Notes under the pieces: model-generated
The model's database searches: none
Told to the model about the DNA's origin: nothing
Seen by the model: only the letters and a program-made list of their open reading frames with translations
Shown here: positions 40,858-50,595 of the stretch, one piece after another
Layout of the letters: the number at the start of each line of letters is the position of its first letter
How positions within the stretch are numbered: position 1 is the stretch's first letter
Translations under genes and position numbers: made by a program
From: Gammaproteobacteria bacterium
GTDB lineage: Bacteria; Pseudomonadota; Gammaproteobacteria; Pseudomonadales; Azotimanducaceae_A
Length of the DNA: 64,000 bases
Direction: 5' to 3'
Assembly (NCBI GenBank): GCA_012960755.1
Contig: DUAT01000073.1
Location: forward strand, 52,852-116,851

Positions 40858-42276
40858 TTACAGCTTCCCGGGATTTCCCTCGGCTCTGTTACGAAAGTCA
40901 TTGGCATTCAACCCCAATCGGTCGAGCATACGGTAAACAGATTGGCGGGATATCTCGGCCCTTCGAGCCGCGGCTGACAAGTCTCCCCCACAGGTCCTGA
41001 GAATGGACACCATATAGTCATATTCAAACTGTTCCATCATCCGCGCCTTCTCACCAAGAAAACCACCCATACTACTTCTTTTGCCTGACCCTTCCATATG
41101 GGTACGAATATCCAGCGGAACATCATCGACCGACAAGGTCTTTCCTCGACTCAGGGCCAATATTCTTCGCACCACATTGATCAGCTCACGGATGTTACCT
41201 GGCCAGTCATAAGACACGAGTAACTTCAGTGCACCCTCGCTGAGAACCCTGTTCGGCCGGTCCATCTCCCGGCCAAACACTTCCAGATAATGGTGAATCA
41301 GTATCTCGACATCGCCAATTCGTTGCCGCAACGGCGGCAGTCTGATCTCCCCAACATATATGCGAAAATACAAATCGTCACGGAATCTCTTTGCTTTTAC
41401 TTCTTCTTTCAGATCCCTGTTCGTCGCCGCCAACAATCGGATATCGACCCGGATTTCCTCCCGGCTACCGACCCTGCGAAACCGTCGTTCCTGTACCGCA
41501 CGGAGTAGCTTTGCCTGTTGTTGCAGGGACAGTTCACTTATTTCGTCAAGGAACAATGTGCCGCCGTCTGCATATTCCATGAGTCCAAGAGTACGTTGGC
41601 TAGCACCGGTGAAGGCTCCTATCTCATGGCCGAAGAACTCACTTTCGAACAAATCAGGTGGGATAGCGCTACAGTCAACCGGTACAAACGGTTTCATCGA
41701 ACGGTCGCTGTTAAAGTGAATATTTTGCGCCACCAACTCCTTTCCTGTACCGGTAGCACCCCAGATCAAAACATCCACATTGGTTTCCGCAAGATTGGCA
41801 ATAGCAGCGCGGACCAGATTTATGGCCTCACTTTCACCAATGATATTAATAGAAGAGGACTTGCGTTCCAATTGACGTCGAAGCAGACGATTTTCCTGCT
41901 GTAATCGCTTCTCATCAATGACTCTGGACACGGTCCTCAGCAGGTCACCCAGCATCAATGGTTTTAGAACATAGTCGGCCGCGCCAAGCCGTAAGCACTC
42001 GACGGAATTATCGAGGCTGGGATATCCCGTCATGATAATGACGGGAATATCAGAATGGACTTCCTTAACCTTTTTCAGAATATCGACGCCGCTAATGTCG
42101 CCCATACTGAGATCAGTGAGCACCAGGTCAAACCGGCCTGACTCACATAGCTTTAGCGCATTCCACACACGATGTTCTGTAGTTACAGCAAGATTGGGTA
42201 TACGACTCAGGGCAGTCTCACAGAAGCCACAAATTGACGCATCATCATCAATCACCAAAATCCTTGCTTGCGACAT
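40858..42276 (-). CDS. Sigma-54-dependent response regulator, NtrC family
   Basis: A 472-residue regulator. Receiver domain (1-120): acidic pair in 'ILVIDDDASI', phosphoacceptor Asp in 'LVLTDLSMGD', Thr in 'VIIMTGYPS' and Lys in 'DYVLKPL', all present. AAA+ domain (about 145-375): Walker A 'GATGTGKE', sigma-54 contact loop GAFTGA, Walker B 'GGTLFLDEI'. C-terminal Fis-type helix-turn-helix 'DLSAAARRAEISRQSVYRMLDRLGL'. The start is ATG 42276, with AGGAGG upstream, in preference to the longer frame at 42333. No sensor kinase is adjacent, so its input and targets are unknown. Confidence 0.95.
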   Translation of the reverse strand: MSQARILVIDDDASICGFCETALSRIPNLAVTTEHRVWNALKLCESGRFDLVLTDLSMGDISGVDILKKVKEVHSDIPVIIMTGYPSLDNSVECLRLGAADYVLKPLMLGDLLRTVSRVIDEKRLQQENRLLRRQLERKSSSINIIGESEAINLVRAAIANLAETNVDVLIWGATGTGKELVAQNIHFNSDRSMKPFVPVDCSAIPPDLFESEFFGHEIGAFTGASQRTLGLMEYADGGTLFLDEISELSLQQQAKLLRAVQERRFRRVGSREEIRVDIRLLAATNRDLKEEVKAKRFRDDLYFRIYVGEIRLPPLRQRIGDVEILIHHYLEVFGREMDRPNRVLSEGALKLLVSYDWPGNIRELINVVRRILALSRGKTLSVDDVPLDIRTHMEGSGKRSSMGGFLGEKARMMEQFEYDYMVSILRTCGGDLSAAARRAEISRQSVYRMLDRLGLNANDFRNRAEGNPGKL

Positions 42277-42358
42277 TCGGAGCCTCCTACGCAGGAGCTT
42301 TAGAAAAACGGCACCCAGACTAGTGTAACCCAAAAGTTACAGTTTGAGGGCTACATTT

Positions 42359-43036
42359 TTATGCGTACTGAGTTGGATCGGTAACTTCCGCCATTTCGAA
42401 TCCCGATCTGCGGATACGACAGCTATCACAGCGCCCGCAAGCCTTGCCGTCCGTATCCAGCTGATAGCATGACACCGTGTCTGCGTATTGCACGCCCAGC
42501 GAGAGGCCCAACTGGATAATCGATTCCTTTGCCAGGTCAATGAGTGGGGTCTGAATTCGGACTGATTCACCCTCGACACCAATTCTGGTTGCAAGATTTG
42601 CCATGACTTCGAATGCCGCAATATATTCGGGGCGACAGTCCGGGTAGCCTGAATAGTCCACAGCATTGACGCCAATAAAGATGTCATGGGCTTGCAACAC
42701 TTCCGCATAGCCCAAAGCATAGGCAAGAAATACCGTATTGCGAGCTGGTACATAGGTTATCGGGATGCCTTGCGTTTCTTCATTCTCCGGGACCTCGATG
42801 GTTTCGTCCGTCAATGCTGAGCCACCAAAACTGCCAATATCTATTCGCACCACAGAATGTCCCTTGGCACCCATTTTTTTTGCGAGGCGCTCTGCAAACT
42901 GAATTTCTGTAACATGTCGCTGTCCATAATCAAAACTAATGCAGTAACAATCGAAATCCTGCGCCTGTGCGATTGCCAGTGTCGTGGCAGAATCCAACCC
43001 ACCTGAGAGCAGAACCACGGCGCGTTGACTAGACAC
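42359..43036 (-). CDS. queC: 7-cyano-7-deazaguanine synthase
   Basis: A 225-residue QueC, which converts 7-carboxy-7-deazaguanine to preQ0 with ATP and ammonia in queuosine synthesis. The PP-loop '[15 protein letters not shown]' and the C-terminal zinc cysteines ('[20 protein letters not shown]') are present. The start is GTG 43036, overlapping the queE stop and preceded by GGGGAG; a longer open frame to 43141 would lie inside queE and give a non-homologous leader. It is translationally coupled to queE. Confidence 0.95.
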   Translation of the reverse strand: MSSQRAVVLLSGGLDSATTLAIAQAQDFDCYCISFDYGQRHVTEIQFAERLAKKMGAKGHSVVRIDIGSFGGSALTDETIEVPENEETQGIPITYVPARNTVFLAYALGYAEVLQAHDIFIGVNAVDYSGYPDCRPEYIAAFEVMANLATRIGVEGESVRIQTPLIDLAKESIIQLGLSLGVQYADTVSCYQLDTDGKACGRCDSCRIRRSGFEMAEVTDPTQYA

Positions 43037-43673
43037 CCGGCTTGTCTCCCCACAGGTACTTGTGTAATTGAATCTGTAAGCGCACGGGTAAGTTATCTTC
43101 GATAATCCAATTTGCCAGGTCAACGGATTCGAGTTGTCCATGGCTCGCCGAAAACAGCACCTCGCTCACTCGATCTGCCAGGGCGTATTCACTCAATTTA
43201 AAGGTTGACCAGTCATAATCCTGGCGATCGCAAATCACGAACTTAACCTGGTCTTTTGTCCGCAGGTAGTCGATGTTGCTGTGGAGGTTTTTGCTCATTT
43301 CACCGGATGCAGGAGTTTTGATATCAAGCACTATAGAAACCCGGTCATCAACTGAAGAAATATCAACGGCGCCACTGGTCTCAAGAGAAACCTGGTAGCC
43401 CTTGTTACACAGCGCAGTCAGCAGGGTGGTACATTCCACCTGGGCCAGTGGCTCACCTCCTGTGACGGTAATGTATTTCGGTGAGTAAGTCTCAACGCGC
43501 TCAACAATGGTGTCTATGCTGAGCAGGTCGCCACCACTAAATGCATAGGCCGTATCACAGTACTGGCAACGCAACGGACAACCGGTCAGGCGAACAAACA
43601 CGGTGGGCAGCCCCACGGTACGGGCTTCGCCCTGCAGTGAATAAAATATTTCGGTTATACGCAGATTGCTCAC
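43029..43673 (-). CDS. queE: 7-carboxy-7-deazaguanine synthase (radical SAM)
   Basis: A 214-residue radical-SAM enzyme that rearranges 6-carboxytetrahydropterin in queuosine synthesis. N-terminal '[38 protein letters not shown]' holds the CxxxCxxC cluster motif; '[11 protein letters not shown]' binds SAM. It follows cpoB by 26 bases and overlaps queC, the order known in Pseudomonas, where the two close the tol-pal block. Confidence 0.96.
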   Translation of the reverse strand: MSNLRITEIFYSLQGEARTVGLPTVFVRLTGCPLRCQYCDTAYAFSGGDLLSIDTIVERVETYSPKYITVTGGEPLAQVECTTLLTALCNKGYQVSLETSGAVDISSVDDRVSIVLDIKTPASGEMSKNLHSNIDYLRTKDQVKFVICDRQDYDWSTFKLSEYALADRVSEVLFSASHGQLESVDLANWIIEDNLPVRLQIQLHKYLWGDKPGV

Positions 43674-43699
43674 AGGACTATTCTAGAAATTTAACAGGG

Positions 43700-44557
43700 C
43701 TATTCGCAACTACCCACGTTGTCACGCAAATAGGACTCCGCGAGTTTTGAAACGGACTTCCCCTGATGTTGCTCCACAACCTGGCTGAGAAGTTCTGTGG
43801 CGCGATCACAGTCCCCCATCAGGTAGTAAACCTTGCCTAACTTGAAGGCAGCATCGGGGACTTTGCGGTGTTCGGGAAAAAATGTCAGAACTTGTGCGAG
43901 CGCTTTTCTTGCGCTCTCATAGTCCGGTTCGGGTTTAGCCGCATAGACTTCTCCCAACCAGTAGTATGCATTGGGCGCCAGGCTACCATCAGGGTACTGT
44001 TCAATGACTGCCTGAAGCTGGGTTATTGCGAGATCATACTGACGACTTCGGATGAGTTCGAGGGCTGTTTCATAAAGTGCCTTTTCATCCTGAGTGGCAA
44101 CTTTGATATCACTCCCTATCAATGTAGGATCATCGCTTGCGTTGTCTGTAGTATTTCCTTCGGCAGCCTGATCCTGTTCCGACCGCCCTAAGGCTGGTAA
44201 CTGCTCACTCAACTGCTGAAAGCGACTGTCCAGCTCAAGGTATCGATCTTCCTGGGTCACCTGCATCCGGGCAAGTGTGTGCTTAAGGTCCTCAACCAAT
44301 CCACGAAGTTCCTGAACTTCCTGCTGCAGAATCTGGAGTTGATAATGGGTTTCACCGGCGGAGCTTTCTTCTGAGGCGCTATATCCGGCAGGACTTTCTT
44401 GCTCTTCAATCGGCGATTGATAAGGTAGCTCACTATCACCCGTACCAACATCCAGGGACTCAACTGCAACGGGATTCGATGCCGCAAATAAAAACGGTGC
44501 GACGGTTATCAACAGCAAACCAGTCACACCGATTGTTAATGGGCGAATGATACTCAT
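43700..44557 (-). CDS. cpoB: Tol-Pal-associated protein CpoB (YbgF)
   Basis: A 285-residue periplasmic protein with a signal peptide ('RPLTIGVTGLLLITVAPFLFA'), an N-terminal trimerising coiled coil (about 65-120, 'LQILQQEVQELRGLVEDLKHT') and a C-terminal TPR domain (about 155-285, 'YETALELIRSRQYDLAITQL'). CpoB links TolA to the peptidoglycan synthase PBP1b. The ATG at 44557 is preferred to the one at 44575 because the signal peptide then has a normal length. It lies 40 bases downstream of pal. Confidence 0.92.
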   Translation of the reverse strand: MSIIRPLTIGVTGLLLITVAPFLFAASNPVAVESLDVGTGDSELPYQSPIEEQESPAGYSASEESSAGETHYQLQILQQEVQELRGLVEDLKHTLARMQVTQEDRYLELDSRFQQLSEQLPALGRSEQDQAAEGNTTDNASDDPTLIGSDIKVATQDEKALYETALELIRSRQYDLAITQLQAVIEQYPDGSLAPNAYYWLGEVYAAKPEPDYESARKALAQVLTFFPEHRKVPDAAFKLGKVYYLMGDCDRATELLSQVVEQHQGKSVSKLAESYLRDNVGSCE

Positions 44558-44594
44558 GGGAGCCCATCTTAGCATCTACTATGTATCTAAAACC

Positions 44595-44613
44595 CGCTTA
44601 TTGCTTGTAAGCG
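44595..44613 (-). terminator. Weak hairpin over the pal stop codon
   Basis: On the minus strand CGCTTA and TAAGCG form a six-base stem enclosing the last pal codons, followed by GGGTTTTAG. The stem is short and the T run interrupted, so it may only attenuate transcription into cpoB. Confidence 0.3.
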
Positions 44614-45140
44614 AATTCCACTCGACGGTTCCGAGCCCAGGAGCTCTCTCCCCCGCCCATCACCGCCGGCTTCTCTTCACCGTAGCTGATAACTTCAATT
44701 TGTGAGCGAGAGGCACCTTGTGAAGTCAGGTAAGCGCGAACTGCATTCGCCCGTCTTTCGCCCAATGCCAGGTTGTATTCCCTTGTGCCGCGCTCGTCGG
44801 CATGACCTTCTAGTCGCACTCGAATTGTTCGGTCAAGCATCATGCCTTTTGCATGTTTGTCCAGTTCCGTATGTCCTGATCGTTTGACGATCGCCTGATC
44901 AAAATCAAAGTAGAAAATACCCTGCAAGGTTTCGTCGCCTATAGGATAGATCATTTGCCCACTCGAACTGATTTCGGGTCTCTGGATCTTAGGCGGCTCG
45001 GGGGCAGGTTGGACCACTTCTACTGGCTCATCCGGCACCACAACCTCAGCTGGTTCTTCGGGCTCATTGCTCGCACACCCTGCCAACAGCAGTGCGGCCA
45101 GACTAATGGCCAGTAAGCCCCGAATTCTTGTTATTCCCAT
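44598..45140 (-). CDS. pal: Peptidoglycan-associated lipoprotein
   Basis: A 180-residue outer-membrane lipoprotein: lipobox in 'LAALLLAGCASN' (Cys about residue 22), a Pro/Glu-rich linker (25-60), and the OmpA-like peptidoglycan-binding domain with 'IYFDFDQAIVKRSG', 'LEGHADERGTREYNLALGERRANAV' and 'SYGEEKPAVMG'. Pal ties the outer membrane to the wall and partners TolB. The linker is longer than in E. coli Pal (173 aa). It lies between tolB and cpoB as usual. Confidence 0.96.
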   Translation of the reverse strand: MGITRIRGLLAISLAALLLAGCASNEPEEPAEVVVPDEPVEVVQPAPEPPKIQRPEISSSGQMIYPIGDETLQGIFYFDFDQAIVKRSGHTELDKHAKGMMLDRTIRVRLEGHADERGTREYNLALGERRANAVRAYLTSQGASRSQIEVISYGEEKPAVMGGGESSWARNRRVEFAYKQ

Positions 45141-45241
45141 GATTTACTCCTGTCTACATATTTATGCGGATTAAAACACAATTAGTTCATTGAATTCACG
45201 TTCACAGTTCACAAATCAGTCACATTGATTAATCTAACGGA

Positions 45242-46579
45242 TCATTTCTTGCGATCAATGGCGATGGGCGTAAAAATCTTACGCTTCTTAGGTGACCAGG
45301 CTGGTTCCCTCACATCACCTTCGCTGGATGGAAGATTAAACTTAACGCCTCCGTCAATGGAGACTGCTGCGAGTATACCCTCTCCCCTCACTTGAGTCGC
45401 GTAAATTAACATACTTCCGTTAGGTGCGATACTGGGAGATTCATCCAACGCTGTTTCAGTCAACACCATTAGACGACCCCGGTTCAGATCCAACAATGCA
45501 ATATGGAATATTCCTTCCCTTCGATGGACCATAACGAGGCCGCTACCATCGGCAAGCAAACTGGCCTTGGCGTTGTAGTCCCCTTCAAATGTCAGTCTCT
45601 CAATAGCCAAGTCTGTGAGTGACACCTGGTAGATCTGGGGTTTTCCACCCCGATTGCTGGTAAACACAATCGCTTTGCCGTCACGGCGCCAGGAAGGTTC
45701 TGTATCAATCCCATAGTGACGGGTTATACGCCGCAGTTTTCGGCTTTCAAGTTGCAGAATGTAGATATCAGGATTGCCATCCTTTGAGAGCACTATCGCC
45801 AATCGTTTGCCGTCAGGAGAAAAGGCCGGTGCACTGTTGAGACCCGGGTAATCCGTCAACTGTTGACGCACACCAGTCTCCAGATCTCGCAGGTAGATGG
45901 CTGGTCGACTGTCCTTTTCAAAGGAAACATACGCGATCTTGGCGCCGTCCGGTGACCATGAAGCTGACAATATTGGCTCTTTCGAATCCAGTATTGTTTC
46001 TACCCTTTGACCGTCAGCATCAGCAATATTTAAACGATACTGTCGATCATCGACCGGGCCGTTAGCGGTCACATACATGATCCGAGTTGAGAATGCCCCC
46101 TCGATCCCGGTAAGCTTTTCATATACGACATCACTGACATAATGTGCCATATCGCGTAATTCATCTCTCGTTCCCTCAATCACGTGGCTGGCTTCCACGG
46201 ATTGCCTGAAAACATTGTAGAGCTCAAAGTGCAAGCGAACCGTTGTACGGCTCGATTCTATATAGCCAATGACCAGGTATTCAACTTTTAGCATCCGCCA
46301 GTCACGGGTGAACACTTCTTTTGATTCATTCGGCAGACTTAACATCTGGGAGGCGGGTAAAGTCTCAAAACGCCCACTCAAAGTCAGGTCAAAATCGATA
46401 ACTTCGGTCACATCCACGGCCAGTCGACCACGACTCTTGTGAGTAAACGGTACAACGGCAACGCGAACCGCATTGTCGATACCTTGCGTGACTTCAATTC
46501 TTAACTCCGCAAACACCATGTTAACGGGCAACAAGAGCATCGGAGAAAACAGCAGAATTACGACTTTAATAAACTTCAT
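45242..46579 (-). CDS. tolB: Tol-Pal periplasmic protein TolB
   Basis: A 445-residue periplasmic protein with a signal peptide (residues 1-24, ending VFAELRIEV), an N-terminal domain that binds TolA and a six-bladed beta-propeller seen as repeated 'SWSPDGAKIAY', 'AFSPDGKRLAI', 'SWRRDGKAIVF' blades. It links Pal to the TolQRA motor. Length is close to E. coli TolB (430). The gap to pal is about 100 bases. Confidence 0.96.
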   Translation of the reverse strand: MKFIKVVILLFSPMLLLPVNMVFAELRIEVTQGIDNAVRVAVVPFTHKSRGRLAVDVTEVIDFDLTLSGRFETLPASQMLSLPNESKEVFTRDWRMLKVEYLVIGYIESSRTTVRLHFELYNVFRQSVEASHVIEGTRDELRDMAHYVSDVVYEKLTGIEGAFSTRIMYVTANGPVDDRQYRLNIADADGQRVETILDSKEPILSASWSPDGAKIAYVSFEKDSRPAIYLRDLETGVRQQLTDYPGLNSAPAFSPDGKRLAIVLSKDGNPDIYILQLESRKLRRITRHYGIDTEPSWRRDGKAIVFTSNRGGKPQIYQVSLTDLAIERLTFEGDYNAKASLLADGSGLVMVHRREGIFHIALLDLNRGRLMVLTETALDESPSIAPNGSMLIYATQVRGEGILAAVSIDGGVKFNLPSSEGDVREPAWSPKKRKIFTPIAIDRKK

Positions 46580-46677
46580 TGGTAATCACTACATCGTTAA
46601 TCATTAAATTAATGAGGCCCAGCTAACCGAACCGGCATGGTTGGGGCGACAAAACCAGCAACAAACCGCCAGTGCTT

Positions 46678-47460
46678 CTACAATCGCAAGTCCTCAGGAC
46701 GAAACAGCACCTCAAATTCCCGGAAGTTTCGTTCAAACTGTCGCAGGTCTGTCGGTACAACAAATTGTTCTGCCTTTCTAACGGCCAATACTGCGGATCT
46801 GTCAAAAGCATCATTACCACTGGTACTTTCCACCATCACGCTGACGACCTCACCGGTTGGCACCAGAAAAACCTTTAACAGCGCCTGCATGCCGTTTCTG
46901 GCACTTGGCGGCCTGGACCAGTTCTGGATAATTTCACGTTGGATTTGCGACACGTATGCCATCGCCTTCTCATCATCGGTGACCGCGCGAATCCCAACTT
47001 GTTCATTTGCAACGGCAAGATTCAACAACTGCTCCATCTCCTGGCGTTCTGTTTCGCGGATCTCTGCTTCAGCACTCTTCTCCTGCTGTTGTACCAGCAG
47101 TTCTTTCGCAGTTTTTTCAGTAGCGGCTTCGGCGTCTTCCCAGGCTTTACGTTCTGCGTCGCGTTTTACTTTTTCGGCTTCCAGTCGTTGTCGATTTACC
47201 AGCGCAAGCTTTTCTGCTTTTTCCCTGGCATCGATACGTTGCTGTTTTTCCCGCTGCTCGCGCAAAGTCTGCTGCTCGCGTTCTTTTGAAACTCGATGGG
47301 GGTTCCGCTTAACCGTCGTAGATTCGATGTAGTAGGGTTCCACTTTTGTAGTTTCAATTTTCTTGTTGGGTCCCCAATCCACCAATAGTATTCCAATCAC
47401 CGCCCCATGGACCGATATAGCGAGAATGAATGACAGTATATTGGCACCAGTGGGATTCAT
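46678..47460 (-). CDS. tolA: Tol-Pal inner-membrane spanning protein TolA
   Basis: A 260-residue protein: N-terminal membrane helix ('ILSFILAISVHGAVIGILLV'), a long charged helix rich in Glu, Arg, Lys and Ala (about 55-165, 'KEREQQTLREQREKQQRIDA'), and the C-terminal globular domain III ('IQREIIQNWSRPPSARNGMQALLKVFLV'). It spans the periplasm and pulls on TolB/Pal using the TolQR motor. The central helix is much shorter than in E. coli (421 residues in total). The gap of 98 bases to tolB holds nothing I recognise. Confidence 0.94.
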   Translation of the reverse strand: MNPTGANILSFILAISVHGAVIGILLVDWGPNKKIETTKVEPYYIESTTVKRNPHRVSKEREQQTLREQREKQQRIDAREKAEKLALVNRQRLEAEKVKRDAERKAWEDAEAATEKTAKELLVQQQEKSAEAEIRETERQEMEQLLNLAVANEQVGIRAVTDDEKAMAYVSQIQREIIQNWSRPPSARNGMQALLKVFLVPTGEVVSVMVESTSGNDAFDRSAVLAVRKAEQFVVPTDLRQFERNFREFEVLFRPEDLRL

Positions 47461-47464
47461 CAGG

Positions 47465-47887
47465 TTATTGTTCCGGGGGTTCCGTGATCAAGCCAACACT
47501 TTCGGCTCCTGCTGCCTGCAACACGTTCATCAGATTTATAACCACCCCATAACTCAGGTATTGGTCTGCTTCCACCAGAACCTTGATGTCCGGGCTTACA
47601 CTGATAATCTTTCTTGAGCGCTCCTCAATCAGCGAGAGTGAAACTGCCTCCTCGTCTTCGCCGACATTAATGTAGTAGCTCCCGTCTGCCTTGATCGACA
47701 CCACCAGTGTTGGCTCGTCCGGAGGCGAATCCAGTACACCGGAAGCTGCCTTAGGTAAATCAACAACTATTCCCTGGGTCATCAGGGGAGTTGCCACCAT
47801 AAAAATAACCAGCAATACCAGCATAACATCAATGTAGGGGACTACATTGATTTCTGCCATGGGTCTGCGTCGTTTTGCCTTTGCCAT
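47465..47887 (-). CDS. tolR: Tol-Pal motor protein TolR
   Basis: A 140-residue ExbD/TolR protein with one membrane helix ('PYIDVMLVLLVIFMVATPLM', residues 17-36) containing the proton-binding Asp, and a periplasmic domain with 'LPKAASGVLDSPPDEPTLVVSI'. Together with TolQ it uses the proton gradient to drive TolA. Starts at ATG 47887 and ends four bases before tolA. Confidence 0.96.
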   Translation of the reverse strand: MAKAKRRRPMAEINVVPYIDVMLVLLVIFMVATPLMTQGIVVDLPKAASGVLDSPPDEPTLVVSIKADGSYYINVGEDEEAVSLSLIEERSRKIISVSPDIKVLVEADQYLSYGVVINLMNVLQAAGAESVGLITEPPEQ

Positions 47888-47938
47888 TACCGTACCCCGC
47901 CGTTACCAGGGATGCTATGAACTTCTCTAAGAACTTTT

Positions 47939-48616
47939 CTATGAACTATGTATTGCACGATTAAGGATACTGCTGAATTCATCTGTAAACGCTTCGAGCC
48001 GGTTCATTATGATTTCGACCTGTGCGGAAAACCGGTTGTAGGCCATAACTGCAGGAATCGCCGCGAACAACCCCATGGCCGTGGCAATCAGTGCTTCTGA
48101 TATGCCAGGTGCCACAATAGACAAACTCGCCTGCTGCACTGTCGCCAGACTCCGAAATGAGTTCATAATACCCCACACGGTGCCAAACAGACCGATGTAT
48201 GGGCTGGTGGACGCAACGGTCGCAAGGAATGAAAGATTAGTCTCCAATCGCTCCTCTTCCCGGGACATCGCAACCCGCATCGATCTCTGTACATTTTGCA
48301 TAATTCTATCGGGGTCAGCATTTTCCTGTTTCCGCAAACGGGTAAATTCTTTGAACCCTGCGGTAAAGATATGTTCCATGCCAACGGGATTCGGTACATC
48401 CGCCTCCAGTTCCAGGAATATTTTGCGCAAATCCTTGCCGGACCAGAATTCATCCTCGAAGACAGCAGAATCACGCTTGATGGCTGATAACCCAAAGCCT
48501 TTTTGGAATATCATGACCCATGATGCCATGGAGGCCAGAAGTAGTATCGCCATAACCGTAAGCACGACGGGACCAGCGTTGAGGACCAGGTCGAGAATAG
48601 ATAATTGTTCGTTCAA
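47939..48616 (-). CDS. tolQ: Tol-Pal motor protein TolQ
   Basis: A 225-residue MotA/TolQ/ExbB protein with three membrane helices (about 14-38, 128-152 and 164-190), including 'LSFLATVASTSPYIGLFGTVWGIM' and 'ISEALIATAMGLFAAIPAVMAYN', both highly conserved in the family. It forms the pentameric stator around TolR. It is the first gene of the tol block here: the thioesterase gene ybgC that usually lies between ruvB and tolQ is absent. Confidence 0.96.
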   Translation of the reverse strand: MNEQLSILDLVLNAGPVVLTVMAILLLASMASWVMIFQKGFGLSAIKRDSAVFEDEFWSGKDLRKIFLELEADVPNPVGMEHIFTAGFKEFTRLRKQENADPDRIMQNVQRSMRVAMSREEERLETNLSFLATVASTSPYIGLFGTVWGIMNSFRSLATVQQASLSIVAPGISEALIATAMGLFAAIPAVMAYNRFSAQVEIIMNRLEAFTDEFSSILNRAIHSS

Positions 48617-48681
48617 TCGTTTCTCACTTTTAGAATTTATAGATTACATTCTTACCGATATTGACTGTTGTTAGTGGTCAC

Positions 48682-49755
48682 TCACTCAAATTTATTATCG
48701 TTAAACAGATCACGATCGACAGGCTGTTGTTGCAAGCCTGAAGCCTGCCGACTATCAGGCTCCGGAAGCCCAAAGTACAGATAAGCATGCCTTGTCGCGA
48801 CCCGACCCCGTGGTGTACGCATAATAAACCCTTGTTGGATCAAATAGGGTTCGTAAACGTCTTCAATGGTATCTTTTTCTTCACCAATCGCAGCCGCAAG
48901 ACTGTCAACCCCTGCCGGGCCACCATCGAACTTTTCAATCAGCGACATGAGGAGTTTTCGGTCCATATGCTCAAATCCGTTAACATCAACGCTCAGCATA
49001 TTAAGGGCTGCATCTGCGGTTTCCTTGTCAATAATTCCGGCAGCTTTTACTTCCGCAAAGTCCCTGACCCGTCGAAGCAACCGATTTGCAATGCGTGGCG
49101 TGCCCCGGGCACGTTTCGCAATTTCCTGCGCGCCATCTTCATCCGTGGCCACTCCTAACAGGCTGGCTGACCGCTTAACAATTCGAGTTAAATCTTCTGC
49201 CGAGTAAAATTCCAGTCTTTGCACAATGCCAAACCGATCCCTTAATGGAGAGGTAAGCAGGCCACTGCGCGTCGTTGCCCCAACGAGGGTAAAAGACGGT
49301 AAATCCAGCTTGATCGACCTGGCTGCAGGTCCCTCGCCAATGATGATGTCAACCTGGTGATCTTCCATGGCCGGGTACAATACTTCTTCTACGGCCGCTG
49401 ACAGTCTGTGAATTTCATCAATAAAGAGTACATCGCCTTCTTCAAGACTGGTGAGGGCGGCCACCAGATCACCTTTCTTTTCGATCACAGGACCGGATGT
49501 CGCCCTGATCTGCACGCCCATTTCGTTTGCCACGATATTCGCCAGCGTCGTCTTACCAAGGCCTGGTGGACCAAAAATCAGCGTGTGATCGAGGGATTCG
49601 CCACGTTTTATTGCAGCATCTATGAATATCCGCATTTGTTCGCTGACCCGTGGCTGACCGCAATATTCCTCAAATGTCTTCGGGCGAATAGCCCAATCCT
49701 GCGAAGATTCTGCTGGGGTAGTTTCTGGCGTGACCAGACGATCAGATTCAATCAT
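48682..49755 (-). CDS. ruvB: Holliday junction helicase motor RuvB
   Basis: A 357-residue AAA+ ATPase that drives branch migration with RuvA. Seen: '[21 protein letters not shown]' (Walker A), '[11 protein letters not shown]' (Walker B), sensor '[21 protein letters not shown]' and the C-terminal winged helix '[21 protein letters not shown]'. It normally follows ruvA within a few bases; here 258 bases, mostly an inverted-repeat element, separate them, so its transcription from the ruvC promoter may be altered. Confidence 0.97.
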   Translation of the reverse strand: MIESDRLVTPETTPAESSQDWAIRPKTFEEYCGQPRVSEQMRIFIDAAIKRGESLDHTLIFGPPGLGKTTLANIVANEMGVQIRATSGPVIEKKGDLVAALTSLEEGDVLFIDEIHRLSAAVEEVLYPAMEDHQVDIIIGEGPAARSIKLDLPSFTLVGATTRSGLLTSPLRDRFGIVQRLEFYSAEDLTRIVKRSASLLGVATDEDGAQEIAKRARGTPRIANRLLRRVRDFAEVKAAGIIDKETADAALNMLSVDVNGFEHMDRKLLMSLIEKFDGGPAGVDSLAAAIGEEKDTIEDVYEPYLIQQGFIMRTPRGRVATRHAYLYFGLPEPDSRQASGLQQQPVDRDLFNDNKFE

Positions 49756-49815
49756 GCAATGTAACTAAACAAATGTTAGTAAGTAAAAACTGGAGTTTGC
49801 CACAAATCTTGCTGG

Positions 49816-49970
49816 GGAACCTCTGATTTAGGTCGGAATGCCGCATCACTATTTCCACCATGTCGGCGTGGTGGAATTCCGAAAAGCTGCTAGCCTACAG
49901 CATGTTAACAACTTTACTCCATTCCTGCCTTCCTTGCCCTGACGAAAATATCTACTTAATCAGAGGTTCC
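49816..49970. mobile_element. Miniature inverted-repeat element, copy 2 (155 bp), between ruvA and ruvB
   Basis: The ends GGAACCTCTGATTTAGG and CTTAATCAGAGGTTCC match the terminal repeats of the element at 39702-39874, and the interior is alignable with it in reverse orientation (shared TATTTTCGTCAGGG, AAGTTGTTAA, TTTTCGGAATTC blocks). It is shorter by 18 bp. The flanks (CTGG left, ATAG right) do not form an obvious target duplication. Confidence 0.88.
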
Positions 49971-50013
49971 ATAGCAAACAGGCTTGAGCGCACTTATGAG
50001 CATCTATAAGCAT

Positions 50014-50595
50014 TTATGATAAGAGCCGTAATGCCTGCTTGATCAGTTTCTCGACGCTGGAATCAGGGTCATCGGTTTGCGACACTGCTCTCGCGGCTTC
50101 CTGCGGTTTGTAACCCAGCTCGATCAGGGCTGCTTCGGCATCTGCAAAGTTCTCATTCGCCTCGTCTGCGTTCGCCGGAGATGCCTCGCTCAGATCCGGT
50201 AATCGGTTTTTCATACTAATGATCAGTTGTTCTGCCGTAGATTTACCGACCCCGGGTAAAGCCATCAATGACTTTTCATCTTTGTTGCGAATAAAGCGGC
50301 TGAACTGAATCACATCAACACCGGAAAGAATGTTGATGGCAAGTTTGGGCCCTACCTTGTTGACCTTGATCAGCGATCTGAACAGCTCCCGTTCAGTCAG
50401 GCTGTAAAATCCGTATAACAGCTGAGCATCCTCGCGAACAATCATTTGCGTGTGGATTGTGACCAGGTCGCCCAGGCCCCCCAATTCATAGAAAGTAGAC
50501 ACTGGCACTTCTATTTCATAGCAAACACCGCCCACATCTATCAATATCTGTGTCGGCTGTTTTTCGACAAGTTTGCCGTGAATTCGGCCAATCAT
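50014..50595 (-). CDS. ruvA: Holliday junction-binding protein RuvA
   Basis: A 193-residue RuvA: N-terminal OB-fold ('[30 protein letters not shown]'), two helix-hairpin-helix motifs ('[19 protein letters not shown]' and '[20 protein letters not shown]') and a C-terminal RuvB-binding domain ('[19 protein letters not shown]'). It tetramerises on four-way junctions. It overlaps the ruvC stop by four bases. Confidence 0.97.
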   Translation of the reverse strand: MIGRIHGKLVEKQPTQILIDVGGVCYEIEVPVSTFYELGGLGDLVTIHTQMIVREDAQLLYGFYSLTERELFRSLIKVNKVGPKLAINILSGVDVIQFSRFIRNKDEKSLMALPGVGKSTAEQLIISMKNRLPDLSEASPANADEANENFADAEAALIELGYKPQEAARAVSQTDDPDSSVEKLIKQALRLLS

